A DNA stretch of 64,000 bases, taken from NCBI GenBank assembly GCA_028281575.1, contig JANQJP010000046.1:44133-108132 (forward strand). The letters are read 5' to 3'. Below, piece after piece: positions 36,376 through 43,840 of this stretch. How positions within the stretch are numbered: the first letter of the stretch is position 1; each line of letters opens with the position of its first letter. Under the pieces are notes generated by a model. The model did no database searches and had not been told where the DNA came from. It worked only from the letters and a program-made list of their open reading frames with translations. Both the position numbers and the translations under genes were made by a program. The DNA is from Cellvibrionaceae bacterium (GTDB taxonomy: Bacteria > Pseudomonadota > Gammaproteobacteria > Pseudomonadales > Cellvibrionaceae).

Positions 36376-36443
36376 GTGACATGTTGCTTCAGACGCCAAG
36401 ATCTTAAAAAACTTCATTGAGAGATAGCAACACGAAATGTCAC
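36376..36443. promoter_or_regulatory. Long interrupted inverted repeat upstream of the thioesterase gene
   Basis: GTGACAT+GTTGC (36376-36387) is complementary to GCAAC (36427-36431) and ATGTCAC (36437-36443), with a 5-base bulge on one side and a 39-base central part. It lies 60-130 bases before the ATG at 36504. It could be an RNA structure or paired protein sites. Confidence 0.3.
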
Positions 36444-36503
36444 AAACTATTAAGTGTGTGCTAACTACACCTTAAATTTTCTTATTCAAATAGGCGGAAA
36501 AAG

Positions 36504-36944
36504 ATGGACAAGGAAAAACACTATAAAGGTTTAGAAAACATGTACCTTGGGGCACCGATCAACCAGTTTTACATGCCTAGGCTAAAAATATACGAAGGTG
36601 GCTCAGAAATTGAAATCGAGCTCTCCGAAAAATTCCACCACGCAGCAAATGCCGTTCATGGCTCGGTCTATTTTAAGATGCTTGATGACTCGGCTTTTTT
36701 TGCAGCTAACTCACTGGAGTTTGATGTATTTGTTCTGACCACCTCGTTTACAACTTACCTCACACGCCCAGTATCCAAAGGTAAAATGAGAGCTATCGGC
36801 AAAGTAGTCAATCTAAATAAAAGCCAATTCATCGCTGAATCTGTTGTTTATGATGCGGAGGACCGGGAAATCGGAAGAGGTAATGGTATTTTTGTCCGCA
36901 GCAAACAGTTACTTTCTAACACCGCTGGCTACACCATTAACTAA
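36504..36944 (+). CDS. PaaI-like hotdog-fold thioesterase, 146 aa
   Basis: The hotdog pattern is clear: FHHAANAVHGSVYFKMLDDSAFFAANSLE (the HGG/HGS helix), then LTTSFTTYLTRPVSKGKMRAIGKVVNL and a last strand DREIGRGNGIFVRS. Such enzymes hydrolyse acyl-CoA thioesters; the substrate here is unknown. It is followed by a cupin gene after 32 bases, so the two may form an operon. Confidence 0.8.
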   Translation: MDKEKHYKGLENMYLGAPINQFYMPRLKIYEGGSEIEIELSEKFHHAANAVHGSVYFKMLDDSAFFAANSLEFDVFVLTTSFTTYLTRPVSKGKMRAIGKVVNLNKSQFIAESVVYDAEDREIGRGNGIFVRSKQLLSNTAGYTIN

Positions 36945-36976
36945 GCTCGCTTAATTTATCCGTCAAGGAAAACGAA

Positions 36977-37312
36977 ATGAAACAACTCGCGACGCATATA
37001 TCTTTTATGCAAGCAAAGCAGATGGGGCCTCCACCAGAAGGAAATCTGGCAATACCCGTTTTTGTCAATGACGAAATGCAGACTGAGCTCTATATGCCAA
37101 AGGGTATCGATCCACAGACACCACATGATCGAGACGAAATTTACTTTTTTCATTCTGGAAGTGGTGACTTTTACAACGGCAAAGAAAATGTGCACGTGGA
37201 AGCGGGCGCATTTATTTTTGTACCCGCCGGAGTAGCACATCGCTTTAGTAATTTCTCAAATGATTTTACTGTTTGGGTAGTTTTTTATGGCTCCAAAAAG
37301 GTTGCGTCATAA
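36977..37312 (+). CDS. Single-domain cupin protein, 111 aa
   Basis: Cupin motif 1 (DEIYFFHSGSGDFYNGKENVHVEAG) and motif 2 (FIFVPAGVAHRFSNFSNDFTVWV) are present, giving a small beta-barrel with one probable metal site through Glu and His residues. The function cannot be set from sequence. The ATG at 36977 has AAGGAAAACGAA upstream. Confidence 0.8.
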   Translation: MKQLATHISFMQAKQMGPPPEGNLAIPVFVNDEMQTELYMPKGIDPQTPHDRDEIYFFHSGSGDFYNGKENVHVEAGAFIFVPAGVAHRFSNFSNDFTVWVVFYGSKKVAS

Positions 37313-37350
37313 AAAAATATGGCAACCAAAGGTTTATTGTGATCGCCATA
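37311..37350 (-). terminator. Terminator-like hairpin between the cupin gene and the DUF2141 gene
   Basis: Read on the minus strand, TATGGC pairs with GCCATA, with an inner AACC-TTT-GGTT hairpin next to it, and seven T's follow (complement of A's at 37311-37317). It lies just after the stop of the minus-strand DUF2141 gene at 37367. Confidence 0.5.
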
Positions 37351-37366
37351 CTGCGTATATATTTCA

Positions 37367-37813
37367 TTAATATTCAATGAGTTTTAATTCTAAACGTTGT
37401 TTTCCGCCTTTGACCTCAACTATCGCTGATTGAAAACTGGGCGGGCCTTTTTTATTCTTTTTGTTGCTCGAATCGGTAACGGGCTCCCTTGGGATCCCAA
37501 TCCAGCTTTTGTTAAGTCTGCCATCATCATAAACATCTTGAAAAGCAGTAAATGCATACAGCCCCTCTTCGAGCTCAAAAATCACAGACACAAGTTCTGC
37601 ATTTTCCGCTGCACTAACGTGTTTTTCCGCCAAGATGTCATTTTTATTCTCCGAGAGCCAGGAATCCTTATTGTCGTAAACGCGCACAATTATTTTGCTT
37701 TTAACTTCAGTAAGTCCGGTTACCGTCACAGTTAACTCCGTCGCGATTGTCGGCATTGCTAGCAGCACTATTAGGACAACACTAGCAATACTTTGAGCAA
37801 CAATTGTTTTCAT
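37367..37813 (-). CDS. Exported DUF2141 protein, 148 aa
   Basis: A signal peptide (MKTIVAQSIASVVLIVLLAMPTIA) is followed by a DUF2141-type beta domain: LTVTVTGLTEVKSKIIVRVYD, LEEGLYAFTAFQDVYDDGRLNKSWIGIPREPV. The family is periplasmic or secreted and of unknown role. The ATG at 37813 has GAAGGAG upstream and overlaps the stop of the preceding membrane-protein gene by four bases (ATGA), so they are coupled. A longer frame to 37978 is only the overlap with that gene. Confidence 0.82.
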   Translation of the reverse strand: MKTIVAQSIASVVLIVLLAMPTIATELTVTVTGLTEVKSKIIVRVYDNKDSWLSENKNDILAEKHVSAAENAELVSVIFELEEGLYAFTAFQDVYDDGRLNKSWIGIPREPVTDSSNKKNKKGPPSFQSAIVEVKGGKQRLELKLIEY

Positions 37814-38436
37814 AAATGTAACTCCTTCGTAGAAACTAGAGAGATATAACAGCGCTGCACACATGCAAACGCGAACCACAGTAAGGATATAAAACCAGCC
37901 AAAGGCGTCCACATAAAACCCAAGCCCGATAATGCAAATTTGGTGACTGCAAACGTCGAATAGGGCATCGCAAGCCAATTGGGGAAGTGCAGCGGATCAG
38001 CAAGCATAAAAAACGAAACGAAATTTTCTAACGCATCGAAAAAGGGCGCCAACGGTGCAGCAATAACAATAAACCATGCGATATTCTTGATAATCTTGTT
38101 ATCGGGAACAGATCGATAAGCGGCGATGGTCATACAAGCCAACGCAGCAAACATGGTCAGCATTAATAAAAAATCCAATAGTTGTACGCCGATATATTTT
38201 CCAAGCGTGCCATTTTCTAACAACACAGCGTAGTAAGATTTTACTAAGTCACCATTAAAAGTTGTTTGCCCTTCGAAAATAGATACCGGGAACAGACTTG
38301 CCTGATACAGCCCTCCCAGCCAAGTCATAGTGAACCGACAAACCGCGAATGAGGCGATAGCCAATGCCCACCACTGCCATGCCTTCAGTGACTGGTCGAT
38401 CAAGTGTCTTAATTGGTTGATTTTTACGATATACAT
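37810..38436 (-). CDS. Polytopic inner-membrane protein, 208 aa, function unknown
   Basis: Four to five hydrophobic helices are visible: ALAIASFAVCRFTM, LLDFLLMLTMFAALACMTIAA, IAWFIVIAAPLAPFFDAL, FALSGLGFMWTPLAGFISLLW. I do not recognise a named family. The start at 38436 has an excellent AGGAGG at seven bases. It is divergent from a MarR regulator, and two palindromes lie in the 71-base gap, so it is very likely controlled by that regulator together with the coupled DUF2141 gene. Confidence 0.75.
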   Translation of the reverse strand: MYIVKINQLRHLIDQSLKAWQWWALAIASFAVCRFTMTWLGGLYQASLFPVSIFEGQTTFNGDLVKSYYAVLLENGTLGKYIGVQLLDFLLMLTMFAALACMTIAAYRSVPDNKIIKNIAWFIVIAAPLAPFFDALENFVSFFMLADPLHFPNWLAMPYSTFAVTKFALSGLGFMWTPLAGFISLLWFAFACVQRCYISLVSTKELHL

Positions 38437-38453
38437 AAGTGGCCTCCTATTTA

Positions 38454-38489
38454 CATTCCATGGAATACAATATTGCATTCCATGGAATG
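38454..38489. promoter_or_regulatory. Two tandem MarR-type operators (ATTCCATGGAAT)
   Basis: ATTCCATGGAAT occurs at 38455-38466 and again at 38477-38488, each a perfect 12-base palindrome, with centres 22 bases apart (two helical turns). Both lie between the divergent starts of the membrane-protein gene (38436) and the MarR gene (38508), where an autoregulating MarR dimer would bind. Confidence 0.75.
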
Positions 38490-38507
38490 TATGTCAAGAT
38501 ATTTATT

Positions 38508-38945
38508 ATGGATAACCGAAATATACTTTTGGGCGCCAATATCGCTGCGCTATCTGTCTGCTACCAGCATCTGTCGGCACGGATCAACCGTGCCCTGGAA
38601 CCGCTTAAACTCAATATGACTCAGTTATCGATACTCAATCACTTCGCACACATGCCAGAAAACGCCTACGAAACGGTAAGCCGGCTGAGCCAGATAATGG
38701 AGATGAACCAACCGATGATCACCAAGGCCATTAAAGCGATGGTTGATCATGGCTTAATTATTAAGAAGGCTAGCCCGGAAGACGCTCGCGTCGCCCACCT
38801 GCATTTGAGCGACGCAGGGCGGGGCAAGTTAGATGAAGCGCGCCAGCATTGTTATCCGATTATTGCTCAAGCCTATGAAAGCCTGGGTACCGAAGAGCTG
38901 GTGCAGATGCTGAATCAATTAGACCGCATCAAAAATAGTCTTTAG
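38508..38945 (+). CDS. MarR-family transcriptional regulator, 145 aa
   Basis: A winged helix-turn-helix of the MarR kind: LKLNMTQLSILNHFAHMPENAYETVSRLSQIMEMNQPMITKAIKAM, then the wing LIIKKASPEDARVAHLHLSDAG. MarR dimers usually repress a divergent gene and their own gene and are released by small ligands. I use the ATG at 38508; an in-frame ATG at 38487 would start inside the second operator. Its stop overlaps the stop of the convergent DUF4252 gene by four bases. Confidence 0.88.
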   Translation: MDNRNILLGANIAALSVCYQHLSARINRALEPLKLNMTQLSILNHFAHMPENAYETVSRLSQIMEMNQPMITKAIKAMVDHGLIIKKASPEDARVAHLHLSDAGRGKLDEARQHCYPIIAQAYESLGTEELVQMLNQLDRIKNSL

Positions 38946-39463
38946 GTAGACTCGGAACGCACTTTTTCGACAAAACGTGCAATGTTTTCGGGCTTGAACT
39001 CACCGAGCACATTGACAAATACCGCTTGCTCATGACCGATGACAATCGCGAGCACACCATCAATGTGTTCTTCTGTTTCATTCACCATAACCAACACCCG
39101 CTCGTGTGCTTCGTTGACGGCTACAATGAGTTGCCAGCCACTCGCCTTGAGCTGTCGCATCGATTTTTCTAGGGCCTGTTCAAGCGGATCGCGCCGCTCT
39201 GTCGCATCGTAGATGCGCAGTCTTATCCCTTGAATGTCGTCAAATATCTCCATACCAGCTTCACCGGACGCCGACAGTGCCCAACGAACAGGTTTTAGGG
39301 CCATAGGACCCAAGCTTAGGCCAAATCGTTTATCGACACTGCCAAAGCTCGGCAGCGCCATGTCGGCATAACCCGGCTTGGCGTGCAGACCAGCAGTTGC
39401 CAAAAAGCAACCCCCAAGTCCAGCGGTAATAAGTACCACCAACGTTATATTCAGTACTTTCAC
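38942..39463 (-). CDS. DUF4252 lipoprotein, 173 aa
   Basis: The N-terminus has a lipobox-like end (VVLITAGLGGC), so this is probably a lipoprotein. The body fits DUF4252: IRLRIYDATERRDPLEQALEKSMRQLKASGWQLIVAVNEAHERVLVMVNETEEHIDGVLAIVIGHEQAVFVNVLGEFKPENIAR. It starts with GTG at 39463, overlapping the stop of the upstream paralogue (GTGA). It is the last gene of the sigma factor operon and paralogous to the gene before it. Confidence 0.78.
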   Translation of the reverse strand: MKVLNITLVVLITAGLGGCFLATAGLHAKPGYADMALPSFGSVDKRFGLSLGPMALKPVRWALSASGEAGMEIFDDIQGIRLRIYDATERRDPLEQALEKSMRQLKASGWQLIVAVNEAHERVLVMVNETEEHIDGVLAIVIGHEQAVFVNVLGEFKPENIARFVEKVRSEST

Positions 39464-39996
39464 TGCGCTATCCCCATGTCGATATTGAGCGACTCAGTGA
39501 CCTTGGATATTTGGCTGGGGTCAATTTCCCCAACAACATTAATAAACACTGCTTCACCGCCTTCTTTTGGCTCAACCACCATAACGACCAAGCCATCAAT
39601 TTTGTCATCCGTCATTCGGCTAAACACCCTGACTTTTTGTCGTTCGTCATTAACACTGACAATCGGCTGCCACTTGTCGTTACGAATTTGCTTGGAGAGG
39701 TCTTCGACGCTCACAAGCGCCTTAGATACATCACCCTGGAGCTTATAGACACGTACTTTGACAAATTCGAGCTTAGATAAGAGCTCGGATACTTCTGGAT
39801 CTTCCCGCTTTGATAAGCTGCTTACCATGCCGATAAGGGTGCTATTGAGATTTACCTCCACCTTCGGCTCGCCGTAGTACTTCGATAAATCCTCAAAGTC
39901 GATATGACCTGCCGGGCTGGCCAGGGCACCTAAACTAAACGAAAACAACAGGCACATGCCTGCGCAAAGGCGCTGGAGTTGATTCATCATATTCAT
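39460..39996 (-). CDS. DUF4252 exported protein, 178 aa
   Basis: A signal peptide (LCAGMCLLFSFSLGALA) precedes a DUF4252 domain with VKVRVYKLQGDVSKALVSVEDLSKQIRNDKWQPIVSVNDERQKVRVFSRMTDDKIDGLVVMVVEPKEGGEAVFINVVGEIDP. Members are often found beside ECF sigma factors. The role is unknown, but envelope stress output is a reasonable guess. Its ATG follows the anti-sigma stop without a gap. Confidence 0.8.
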   Translation of the reverse strand: MNMMNQLQRLCAGMCLLFSFSLGALASPAGHIDFEDLSKYYGEPKVEVNLNSTLIGMVSSLSKREDPEVSELLSKLEFVKVRVYKLQGDVSKALVSVEDLSKQIRNDKWQPIVSVNDERQKVRVFSRMTDDKIDGLVVMVVEPKEGGEAVFINVVGEIDPSQISKVTESLNIDMGIAQ

Positions 39997-40392
39997 TTAA
40001 GACTTCCTCTCTAACTGGATGGATAACACAGGCACAAGTGTCGCCTTCTGCATATTTACTCGCAGCGTGGACAGCACGTTATTTTCAACACGTTGATTCG
40101 CTTTATTGAGATAGCTAAACGCGAGATGCAAATCGCGCCGCGCCTGCTCCACTTCACTGATTGGCTTATCGCGCCCAACACCGAAGTGAAAGACGAATGC
40201 AAATACCGCGACACTCGCTGCCACCACTGCGCCTCTGCGCCAAGAAAACCAGCGCAACTGTTGCTGTTCATCCGCCAAAGCATATAAACGCTGACTTAGA
40301 TGCTGGGGAGGCTCAACCAATGGAAAGCCATCCTCGTATTCGTCGTCGCTAAATATGCGCTCGAGTAACTGATCTTCATAACGAGTATTCAT
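39997..40392 (-). CDS. Probable anti-sigma factor, single-pass membrane protein, 131 aa
   Basis: A 60-residue acidic N-terminal part (DQLLERIFSDDEYEDGFPLVEPPQHLSQRLYAL) is followed by one membrane helix (GAVVAASVAVFAFVFHFGV) and a periplasmic part of about 50 residues. This layout, and the four-base overlap with the sigma factor gene, are those of a cognate anti-sigma factor. There is no zinc-binding HxxxCxxC motif, so the identification rests on context. Confidence 0.6.
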   Translation of the reverse strand: MNTRYEDQLLERIFSDDEYEDGFPLVEPPQHLSQRLYALADEQQQLRWFSWRRGAVVAASVAVFAFVFHFGVGRDKPISEVEQARRDLHLAFSYLNKANQRVENNVLSTLRVNMQKATLVPVLSIQLERKS

Positions 40393-40925
40393 AGTGCTTT
40401 ACCTTGCAAATATTGCCTTAGTCGTTTGCGCGCCCTATGCGTATAAACCTTTACCTGGGTTTCGCTCATATCTAATTGCTGGGCCACCTCACGCACAGAT
40501 TTTTGCTGCATATCCATCAGTGTGACTAACGAGCGATAAGGTTCGTGCAACTGATCGATGGCACGCCTAAGCCAAGCACTTATGTGGCACGCTTCCAAGT
40601 ACTCCTCGGGTCGCTCGCCGGGTGGCGCTTCAACAAGCTCGGGCAAAAGTGCTTCATGCGGCTTGCGCTGGCGCAATTTGTCGATACAAAGATTGCGCGT
40701 AACCTGCAGCAACCAGGGTTTGGCTTTGGCGTCGTCCTCAACGCTATCCATATGCCGCCATAGGCGTTCGTATACCTCTTGAGTCGCATCCTCAGCCTCA
40801 GCGGTATTTCCCAATATGTGCAGCGCCAGCGAATAAACTTGGCGCTGATACCGGTTAACGAAGGTCCTAAATCGAAATTTCATATACGCGTTAATACGTG
40901 TGCGTTCAACTTTGGTTACAGACAT
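40389..40925 (-). CDS. ECF-type RNA polymerase sigma factor, 178 aa
   Basis: Region 2 is visible as FVNRYQRQVYSLALHILGNTAEAEDATQEVYERLWRH followed by PWLLQVTRNLCIDKLRQRK. Region 4 is LHEPYRSLVTLMDMQQKSVREVAQQLDMSETQVKVYTHRARKRLRQYL. No extra C-terminal domain is present. The ATG at 40925 is my choice; a TTG at 40940 and an ATG at 40883 are alternatives without a clear ribosome site. It heads an operon with the membrane protein and two DUF4252 genes and is divergent from pgk. Confidence 0.9.
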   Translation of the reverse strand: MSVTKVERTRINAYMKFRFRTFVNRYQRQVYSLALHILGNTAEAEDATQEVYERLWRHMDSVEDDAKAKPWLLQVTRNLCIDKLRQRKPHEALLPELVEAPPGERPEEYLEACHISAWLRRAIDQLHEPYRSLVTLMDMQQKSVREVAQQLDMSETQVKVYTHRARKRLRQYLQGKAL

Positions 40926-40957
40926 TTTTGCATCGAGCAAATGCTACTTTGTTTCTG

Positions 40958-40963
40958 TACAAT
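40958..40963 (+). promoter_or_regulatory. Possible -10 box (TACAAT) for pgk
   Basis: CTGTACAATAGCC lies 45-50 bases before the pgk start. The same TACAATAGCCG block occurs at 29251-29261 before yggS. No good -35 box is seen, so this is tentative. Confidence 0.3.
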
Positions 40964-41007
40964 AGCCGCCCGAGTGAAACCCTTCCCACCAGCTTACGGA
41001 GCCCTCT

Positions 41008-42183
41008 ATGTCAATCAAGTTAATGAAGGATATCGACCTTAAAGGTAAGTCAGTACTTATTCGCCAGGATTTGAATGTGCCTATTCAAGATGGCGAAATT
41101 ACCTCTGATGTGCGCATTCGAGCCTCATTACCTACCATCCAACACGCAATAGACGCGGGCGCTAAAGTCATGCTGATGTCACACCTCGGCCGTCCAACTG
41201 AAGGACAATACGCAGAGGAGTTTTCACTTGCCCCCGTCGCAGCGAAACTGAGTGAACTGCTCGAGAAAGACGTTTCCGTCGTAAAAGATTGGCAAGCGGG
41301 CATTGCGCTAAACGACGGCGAAGTTGTCTTACTGGAAAACGTGCGCTTTAACGAAGGAGAAAAGAAAAACGCTGACGAACTGGCCAAAGCCTATGCATCA
41401 CTTTGCGACGTCTTTGTCATGGATGCATTTGGTACGGCCCACCGCGCTCAGGCATCCACTCATGGCGTAGCGAAATTCGCGCCGATTGCGTGTGCAGGAC
41501 CGCTACTGTCAGGTGAACTCGACGCTCTCGAAAAAGCCCTGGCAAATCCAGCGCGTCCAATGGTCGCTGTTGTCGGTGGCGCAAAAGTCTCAACAAAATT
41601 AACTGTTCTGGACGCACTTTCAAAAATTTGTGATGTGCTCGTGGTCGGTGGTGGCATATCGAATACCTTCGTCGCTGCGGCAGGTAACGAGGTGGGCAAC
41701 TCGCTCCACGAAAAAGACCTGATTCCAGAAGCCCAGCGCTTATGCAAAGAAACGGAAGTCGTATTCGCATCAGATGTGCGCACAACGAAAGAGGGATTCG
41801 ACAACTGGTCTCACACCTCAGCTGTCGAGGAGAAAAAAGATAGTGACGTTCAGGCAGACGAGGAAATCATCGATTACGGGCCGGAAACTGAAGCCAAGGT
41901 GGCCGCCATCCTTAAAGACGCAAAAACCATTTTGTGGAATGGCCCCTGCGGCGTATTTGAATTTGATGCCTTCGCCAAGGGCACAGAGCTTATCGCCAAA
42001 GCCATCGCTGAGAGCGACGCATTTTCTATCGCCGGCGGCGGTGATACATTAGCCGCGATCGATAAATTTGGACTCGCCAGCGACATCTCATACATTTCGA
42101 CTGGCGGCGGCGCCTTCCTTGAATATGTGGAAGGTAAAGAACTCCCTGCCGTCACAATATTAAAAGCGAGAGCCGCAGAATAG
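41008..42183 (+). CDS. pgk: Phosphoglycerate kinase Pgk, 391 aa
   Basis: Pgk interconverts 1,3-bisphosphoglycerate and 3-phosphoglycerate in glycolysis. The substrate-binding N-terminus [55 protein letters not shown] and [16 protein letters not shown] are present, as are the nucleotide half [22 protein letters not shown] and GGGDTLAAI. Length is normal. Here it stands alone rather than with the epd/gapB and fba genes that often accompany it; a hairpin follows. Confidence 0.97.
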   Translation: MSIKLMKDIDLKGKSVLIRQDLNVPIQDGEITSDVRIRASLPTIQHAIDAGAKVMLMSHLGRPTEGQYAEEFSLAPVAAKLSELLEKDVSVVKDWQAGIALNDGEVVLLENVRFNEGEKKNADELAKAYASLCDVFVMDAFGTAHRAQASTHGVAKFAPIACAGPLLSGELDALEKALANPARPMVAVVGGAKVSTKLTVLDALSKICDVLVVGGGISNTFVAAAGNEVGNSLHEKDLIPEAQRLCKETEVVFASDVRTTKEGFDNWSHTSAVEEKKDSDVQADEEIIDYGPETEAKVAAILKDAKTILWNGPCGVFEFDAFAKGTELIAKAIAESDAFSIAGGGDTLAAIDKFGLASDISYISTGGGAFLEYVEGKELPAVTILKARAAE

Positions 42184-42198
42184 ATTTGGTGAACACGC

Positions 42199-42230
42199 AA
42201 TAAGCGCCCTTTTTTACTTGGGCGCTTATT
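42199..42230. terminator. Hairpin after pgk, probable terminator
   Basis: AATAAGCGCCC (42199-42209) pairs perfectly with GGGCGCTTATT (42220-42230) around a T-rich ten-base loop. It is between convergent genes. No T-run follows the stem, so it may be a symmetrical or Rho-assisted end point. Confidence 0.55.
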
Positions 42231-42248
42231 ACTGATAAACCCAGAAGA

Positions 42249-42758
42249 CTATTTTTTTACACCGTCCGGCTCTGTTAAAAAAGTACTATCCGAATCGACA
42301 AGAGCACGGCCTTCCAAAAAATCCCTGCCTAACAATACGCCATAGATAAATTCGCTGCGATCGGCGAGCGTAAATTGCGTTTTACGCACAGTTCCGTTAA
42401 ATAACACATCGAGTTCAACAACGACTCGGGCGTCATGGTCACCATCGTGATTTTTTATTTTGACACGGCGTACGCGCGGCTTTTTATATTTAAGTAAATG
42501 TACGTTGTCATCAGTATCCGTCAGTCGCAACGTAAATCTTACCCAGCGCTCTCCGCCCTTTCTTATCCGCTTGATATCCTCAGCGTAAATAGATGACGTT
42601 TTCGCTCCGGTATCCAACTTGGCCTTGATGTCAAAGGCGTGCTGATCGATACGCACCTTCTCCACCCATCCAGCAACTGCCTTGTCAGACGAATACGGAG
42701 GCAGCGCACAGGAGAGAAACATCGAACAAATAACTATGACAAACAGCGCGCGAATCAT
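42249..42758 (-). CDS. RimB/DUF785-like retropepsin-fold lipoprotein, 169 aa
   Basis: The N-terminus MIRALFVIVICSMFLSCALPP is a lipoprotein signal. The domain has AKLDTGAKTSSIYAEDIKRI (the D-T-G-A motif), FTLADRSEFIYGVLLGRDFLEGRALVD and VRRVKIKNHDGDHDARVVVEL, the pattern of the family formerly called putative ATP-dependent zinc protease (DUF785), now seen as retropepsin-like. The start at 42758 has GGGGCC upstream; a frame to 42782 adds eight residues. The substrate is unknown. Confidence 0.8.
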   Translation of the reverse strand: MIRALFVIVICSMFLSCALPPYSSDKAVAGWVEKVRIDQHAFDIKAKLDTGAKTSSIYAEDIKRIRKGGERWVRFTLRLTDTDDNVHLLKYKKPRVRRVKIKNHDGDHDARVVVELDVLFNGTVRKTQFTLADRSEFIYGVLLGRDFLEGRALVDSDSTFLTEPDGVKK

Positions 42759-42880
42759 TATTGGCCCCGGCAAGAGATACACTCAGCATCAATACACATT
42801 GCGGGCATCAGTCTAACAAAAACCCCCAAGACGACCCAAGTATTTGCTAAGCTGAACGATACCTAGGCGGACAACTGCAA

Positions 42881-43822
42881 ATGAGTAAAAACAACGTATT
42901 AGCGCTAAAGGGCAAGCTTCCCGAACTAAATTTCGAACAGCCATTTAGCAAATATCAGGACGAACCTTATTGCAGCTACTTTAAAATCTACGGTTTTAAG
43001 GAGCTCAACGGATTATTTGAACGCCACTACTTCGGCAGTCTCGATCTATGCGGTTATCGCATCGCCACACATATCTGGTTACCGGCAAATCCCAAAGCCA
43101 ATGTGCTGTTGGTGCACGGTTTATTCGACCACGTAGGCCTTTTTTTGCACGCCGTCGCCGCGTTACTCAAAGATAACTACACCGTCGTCGCATTTGATCT
43201 TCCGGAGCATGGTTTAAGCTCGGGAAAATACGGCGAACTCTCTTCTTTTTCCGTTTACGCTAGTGTTGTGGAAGGATGTATTACACATACGTCAGAGCAG
43301 CTTCCAGGACAGTGGCACGCTGTTGGGCAGAGCACGGGCTCAGCCGCACTTATGAAACATTTGCTGTTTGATCAAAACCACCGTATCAGCAAGCTAGTAC
43401 TGCTGGCGCCACTGATTTATCCGCGCTCGTGGCGGAGCATCAAGTTTCTCTATCACCTACTTTCACCTTTTTTACATAGGGTCAGGCGTGGTTTTGAGGT
43501 AAATTCTCACGACACTGCGTTTTGTCACTTTCTGGAAAAAGAAGACCCTCTGCAAGAACGCTATGTGGCTGTGCGCTGGGTCGGTGCGATGATGAAATGG
43601 GCGAGAGATTTTAAGACAGCCAAAATAAATACCATGCCCGTACTTACTATCCAGGGCACGGAAGATACAACGGTAGACTTCCGCTACAATCTCCAACTAC
43701 TCGCGCAAAAATACACTAATATGCAGATCGCCAATATCGAAGGCGCGATGCATCACCTGCCGTGCGAAGCACAAAAATGGCGCGATCAGGTATTTAGCAC
43801 AATGCTGGATTTTTTAAATTAG
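42881..43822 (+). CDS. Alpha/beta hydrolase, lysophospholipase/monoacylglycerol lipase-like, 313 aa
   Basis: The fold shows VLLVHGLFDHVGLFLHAVAALL (oxyanion strand), VVAFDLPEHGLSSGKYGELSSF, the nucleophile elbow HAVGQSTGSAAL (Ser near residue 151), the acid region VLTIQGTEDTTVDFRYN and the terminal histidine GAMHHLPCEA. Hydrolysis of a glycerolipid or lysophospholipid is likely by family. No signal peptide is seen. Its stop codon is part of copy C of the dispersed repeat. Confidence 0.82.
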   Translation: MSKNNVLALKGKLPELNFEQPFSKYQDEPYCSYFKIYGFKELNGLFERHYFGSLDLCGYRIATHIWLPANPKANVLLVHGLFDHVGLFLHAVAALLKDNYTVVAFDLPEHGLSSGKYGELSSFSVYASVVEGCITHTSEQLPGQWHAVGQSTGSAALMKHLLFDQNHRISKLVLLAPLIYPRSWRSIKFLYHLLSPFLHRVRRGFEVNSHDTAFCHFLEKEDPLQERYVAVRWVGAMMKWARDFKTAKINTMPVLTIQGTEDTTVDFRYNLQLLAQKYTNMQIANIEGAMHHLPCEAQKWRDQVFSTMLDFLN

Positions 43823-43840
43823 GATCTGTTAACAGACCCT
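43821..43840. repeat. Dispersed 20-bp repeat, copy C (near-palindromic form)
   Basis: AGGATCTGTTAACAGACCCT, almost its own reverse complement, spans from the hydrolase stop codon (TAG 43820-43822) to the serA stop. Either strand matches the first 14 bases of the consensus with few changes. Confidence 0.45.
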
